DNA of 8,068 nucleotides from Bacteroidota bacterium (GTDB lineage Bacteria > Bacteroidota > Bacteroidia > Flavobacteriales > Weeksellaceae), in contig JAEXJU010000035.1 in NCBI GenBank assembly GCA_023448955.1, positions 1 to 8,068 on the forward strand, written 5' to 3'. Shown here piece by piece: positions 5,856 through 8,068 of this stretch; position 1 is the first letter of the stretch; every line of letters starts with the position of its first letter. Position numbers and translations under genes: made by a program. The notes under the pieces were generated by a model. The model did not search any database. It saw only the letters and a program-made list of their open reading frames with translations, and had not been told where the DNA came from.

Positions 5856-6833
5856 TTAGCTTTTAACCCATTTGAAACTGTAAGGCAGTTGTGGCGTTGC
5901 TATCCTGTCGGATATTCTTTGTAATCTGTCCGGCAATTTCATCAGATAATCTCTAGCACGTTCCGCTTTGTCATTCAGGTTTTTCATACCTTCAATTTTC
6001 CACTCATCCAAAAGATCTTTAAGAATATTGATATAATCCTGTCCTGTGTAAACCATAGCACGTTGTGCCGCATCAGAAAAATGCTCCCAAAGCTCGCCTG
6101 CTTTCTGTCCCGATTCTCTCAGAAGATGCGCCGGCATTACAATTTTTCTTCGCATCATATCTTCAAAAGCAAGCATCATTCCGCTGGCATCCATTTCAAA
6201 AATTCTTGCAGAGAAATCTTTATAAGCTTTTGCGTGTCTGGCTTCATCTGCAGCAATCACGCCGCACATCTGAGCCAGCTTTTTATTACCAGATTGTTTT
6301 GCCAACGTCCCTACTCTTCTGTGAGAGATATTGGTTGCTGTTTCCTGAAAACTGGTATAAACGAAATTTTTATATGGATCTGAGCTGGTGCCGATATCAA
6401 AGCCATCATTGATCAAATGATGGGTGGTGATTTCCATCTCACGCATATTGACTCGTCCGCACAGGTAAAGGTACTTTCCTAAAAGATCACCGTGACGGTT
6501 TTCTTCAGCAGTCCACGCTCTTACCCACTGTGTCCACCCAGTTCTGTTCTCCTGATTTACTCCTTCCAGTCCCATCAACCAGGATTCATAGGTAGGCAAA
6601 GCTTCTTCAGTAATGCAATCACCTATCAGTGTTACAAAAAGATCATACGGCATCTCTCTGGCAAACGTTTGCAGTTCTTCAATTTCTTCTTTGAAATTCT
6701 CACCAGAACTATCCGGAAGAAAATCCGAAGGTTGCCAAATTTTTTCTATCGGGGTAAGATATGAACTGATAAACTCGTCCATATTTTGCTCCAATGTTTT
6801 CATCACTTCTAATTGTAACTCTTTCTCTTGCAT
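5856..6833 (-). CDS. Acyl-ACP desaturase (soluble di-iron, FA_desaturase_2 / stearoyl-ACP desaturase type)
   Basis: Inserts a double bond into acyl-ACP chains using O2 and reduced ferredoxin, making unsaturated fatty acids for membrane lipids; soluble and cytosolic. It is 325 residues from ATG at 6833. A TTG one codon earlier (6836) is a less likely start, since MQEKELQ fits the family. The di-iron centre is complete: the first helix glutamate in ITEEALPTY (residue 76 or 77), the first ExxH in WTAEENRH (Glu111, His114), the third-helix glutamate in SFQETATNISH (Glu164), and the second ExxH in ADEARH (Glu197, His200). The C-terminal DYLMKLPDRL is typical of bacterial members. There is no transit peptide. 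It is a single-gene unit: a terminator lies 9 bases downstream and the gpmI terminator lies upstream. TACCTTTA (6864-6857) is a poor -7 candidate. The position of the double bond cannot be read from the sequence. Confidence 0.96.
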   Translation of the reverse strand: MQEKELQLEVMKTLEQNMDEFISSYLTPIEKIWQPSDFLPDSSGENFKEEIEELQTFAREMPYDLFVTLIGDCITEEALPTYESWLMGLEGVNQENRTGWTQWVRAWTAEENRHGDLLGKYLYLCGRVNMREMEITTHHLINDGFDIGTSSDPYKNFVYTSFQETATNISHRRVGTLAKQSGNKKLAQMCGVIAADEARHAKAYKDFSARIFEMDASGMMLAFEDMMRRKIVMPAHLLRESGQKAGELWEHFSDAAQRAMVYTGQDYINILKDLLDEWKIEGMKNLNDKAERARDYLMKLPDRLQRISDRIATPQLPYSFKWVKS

Positions 6834-6929
6834 CAAAAAATAATAATTTAAGTCAGTAAAGGTACGATAAAATAATATTATTCACTGCATAACGACCTGA
6901 AATTTAACATAATCTAACACCTTAAGAAA

Positions 6930-6961
6930 TACAAAAGCTGATTAAATAATCAGCTTTTGTA
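6930..6961. terminator. Hairpin terminator after gpmI (perfect 14-bp stem)
   Basis: TACAAAAGCTGATT and AATCAGCTTTTGTA are exact reverse complements around an AAAT loop. The AAAAGC/GCTTTT arms provide a T-run on both strands, so it could act in either direction. On the minus strand it begins 22 bases past the gpmI stop and is followed by TTTC. No plus-strand gene ends here, so its job is to end gpmI. Confidence 0.85.
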
Positions 6962-6983
6962 ATTTAATATGACTAACAATTGT

Positions 6984-8068
6984 TTATTTTACAAGAATAT
7001 TCCCTGTCATTTCCTCAGGAATATCAACACCCATTACATTAAGTATTGTAGGCGCCACATCGCCCAGCTTACCAGGCTGAAGATTCCACGTATGGTCTTT
7101 ATCCATCACAATAAACGGAACCAGGTTTGTGGAATGTTGTGTATTCGGAGTACCGTCTGGATTTACCATCACGTCAGAATTACCGTGGTCTGCCAGGATA
7201 AAAACGGCGTAGCCGTGCTCATATGCTGTAGTTGCTACTTTTTGGATACATTCATCCACAACTTCAGCTGCCTTTACCGCTGCCGAGAAAACTCCGGTGT
7301 GACCTACCATATCTGTATTGGCAAAATTGAGGCAAACAAAGTCCGCCGTCTCTTTTTCCAGTTCCGGAACTATGGTGTTTGTGATATCGTAAGCGGACAT
7401 TTCCGGCTTAAGATCATAGGTTGCTACATCTTTCGAGCTTGGGCAGAGCAGACGTCTTTCCTGAACAAATTCTGCTTCACGACCACCTGAGAAAAAGAAT
7501 GTAACGTGCGGATATTTCTCTGTCTCTGCAATTCTGATCTGGGATTTACCTGCACTTTCCAGAACCTCACCCATTGTTTTCTGAAGAACATTCTCATCGA
7601 AAACAACTTTTACATTCTGGAAGGTTTTATCATAATTGGTCAATGTCACATAATACAAGTCCAGCTTTTTCATACCATATTCCGGGAAATCCTGCTGGGA
7701 AAGCACTTCGGTGATCTCACGGCCTCTGTCCGTACGGAAATTAAAACAAATCACCACATCGTGGTCTTCTATTCTGGCAATCGGAAAATGATTCTGAACG
7801 CCTACAATCGGTTTGATAAACTCATCTGTCACATCCTGATTATAAGAATCCTGAATAGATTGCACGAAATCTTTGGTTTCTGCACCTACACCGTTCGCCA
7901 GAAGATCATACGCCAGCTTCACACGCTCCCAGCGTTTATCTCTGTCCATCGCATAGTAGCGACCAATCACCGATGCCAGTTTTCCTGTTGTGGATTTCAT
8001 ATGATTCAGCAAATCTTCAATAAAACCTTTTCCTGACTTGGGGTCGCAGTCACGCCCATCTGTAAAAG
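6984..8068 (-). CDS. gpmI: 2,3-bisphosphoglycerate-independent phosphoglycerate mutase, C-terminal two-thirds; 5' end outside the window
   Basis: Interconverts 3- and 2-phosphoglycerate in glycolysis and gluconeogenesis; a monomeric cytosolic Mn-dependent enzyme of about 510 residues. The last 360 codons are visible and the frame is open to the right edge, reading TDGRDCDPKSGKGF before LLNHMK, so the TTG at 8012 or ATG at 8000 is internal and not a start. Visible active-site blocks are DGRD (8060-8049), IGRYYAMDRD, the arginine pair in CFNFRTDRGRE, the lysine in TEKYPHVTFFFSGG, NTDMVGH (metal Asp and His), ADHGNSD (metal Asp-His) and TQHSTNLVPF (metal His). The N-terminal phosphoserine region lies beyond the edge. 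The C-terminus MTGNILVK is normal. A hairpin terminator follows 22 bases after the stop. Identity is secure from the motif set. Confidence 0.97.
   Translation of the reverse strand, partial: FTDGRDCDPKSGKGFIEDLLNHMKSTTGKLASVIGRYYAMDRDKRWERVKLAYDLLANGVGAETKDFVQSIQDSYNQDVTDEFIKPIVGVQNHFPIARIEDHDVVICFNFRTDRGREITEVLSQQDFPEYGMKKLDLYYVTLTNYDKTFQNVKVVFDENVLQKTMGEVLESAGKSQIRIAETEKYPHVTFFFSGGREAEFVQERRLLCPSSKDVATYDLKPEMSAYDITNTIVPELEKETADFVCLNFANTDMVGHTGVFSAAVKAAEVVDECIQKVATTAYEHGYAVFILADHGNSDVMVNPDGTPNTQHSTNLVPFIVMDKDHTWNLQPGKLGDVAPTILNVMGVDIPEEMTGNILVK

Noticed and set aside
6063..6412. Overlapping plus-strand frames opposite the desaturase
   Set aside because: Antisense shadows of a gene with complete di-iron ligands; no domain signal. 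Frames opposite map (4485-5257) and opposite the adaptor (2390-2683) were dropped for the same reason.
6969..7490. Plus-strand open frame of 173 codons opposite gpmI
   Set aside because: It lies antisense to a certain gene with all catalytic motifs; its translation is Cys/His/Ile-rich with no recognisable domain. The same applies to the plus-strand frame at 7506-8036.

Overview
The window looks like chromosomal DNA from a flavobacterium of the Chryseobacterium/Elizabethkingia type (Bacteroidota, Weeksellaceae). The evidence is AT-rich intergenic DNA, TANNTTTG-like promoter boxes, little or no Shine-Dalgarno sequence before the starts, and protein families typical of the group: a soluble acyl-ACP desaturase, a BT0820-like HAD protein, and 'VLHIAPE'-type methyltransferases. 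The genus is inferred from family resemblance; no search was run. All eight supported genes lie on the minus strand, so transcription runs from high to low coordinates.

Layout from right to left, in the direction of transcription. (1) 8068-6984: the C-terminal part of gpmI (cofactor-independent phosphoglycerate mutase), ending in a strong hairpin terminator at 6930-6961. (2) 6833-5856: an acyl-ACP desaturase with its own intrinsic terminator at 5821-5846. (3) 5747-4415: a small HAD-family protein followed by map (methionine aminopeptidase). Between them is a long perfect inverted repeat (5241-5298), and a TATATTTG box lies just upstream of the HAD gene. (4) 4395-3704: a compact mobile unit, a REP-associated tyrosine transposase (RAYT, Y1/HUH family) flanked by two inverted pairs of REP-like hairpins. 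(5) 3685-2918: a SAM-dependent methyltransferase with a TTG start close beside the left repeat pair. (6) 2699-1: an RND efflux operon, with the periplasmic adaptor lipoprotein first and then the inner-membrane pump. The pump is cut by the left edge, and an outer-membrane factor would be expected beyond it.

Most of the window is ordinary housekeeping and efflux DNA. The part most worth attention is the RAYT cassette. Each flank holds two 25-nt units built the same way: TACC, eight bases, then a 13-nt hairpin of five paired bases on each side of a three-base TTC loop. There are two different stem sequences (GCGAC/GTCGC and GGTGC/GCACC), but loop, spacing and tetranucleotide are constant. The order is A-B-transposase-B'-A', a symmetrical 'REPtron' layout. 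The cassette appears to sit between map and the methyltransferase gene and may have replaced the normal start region of the latter.
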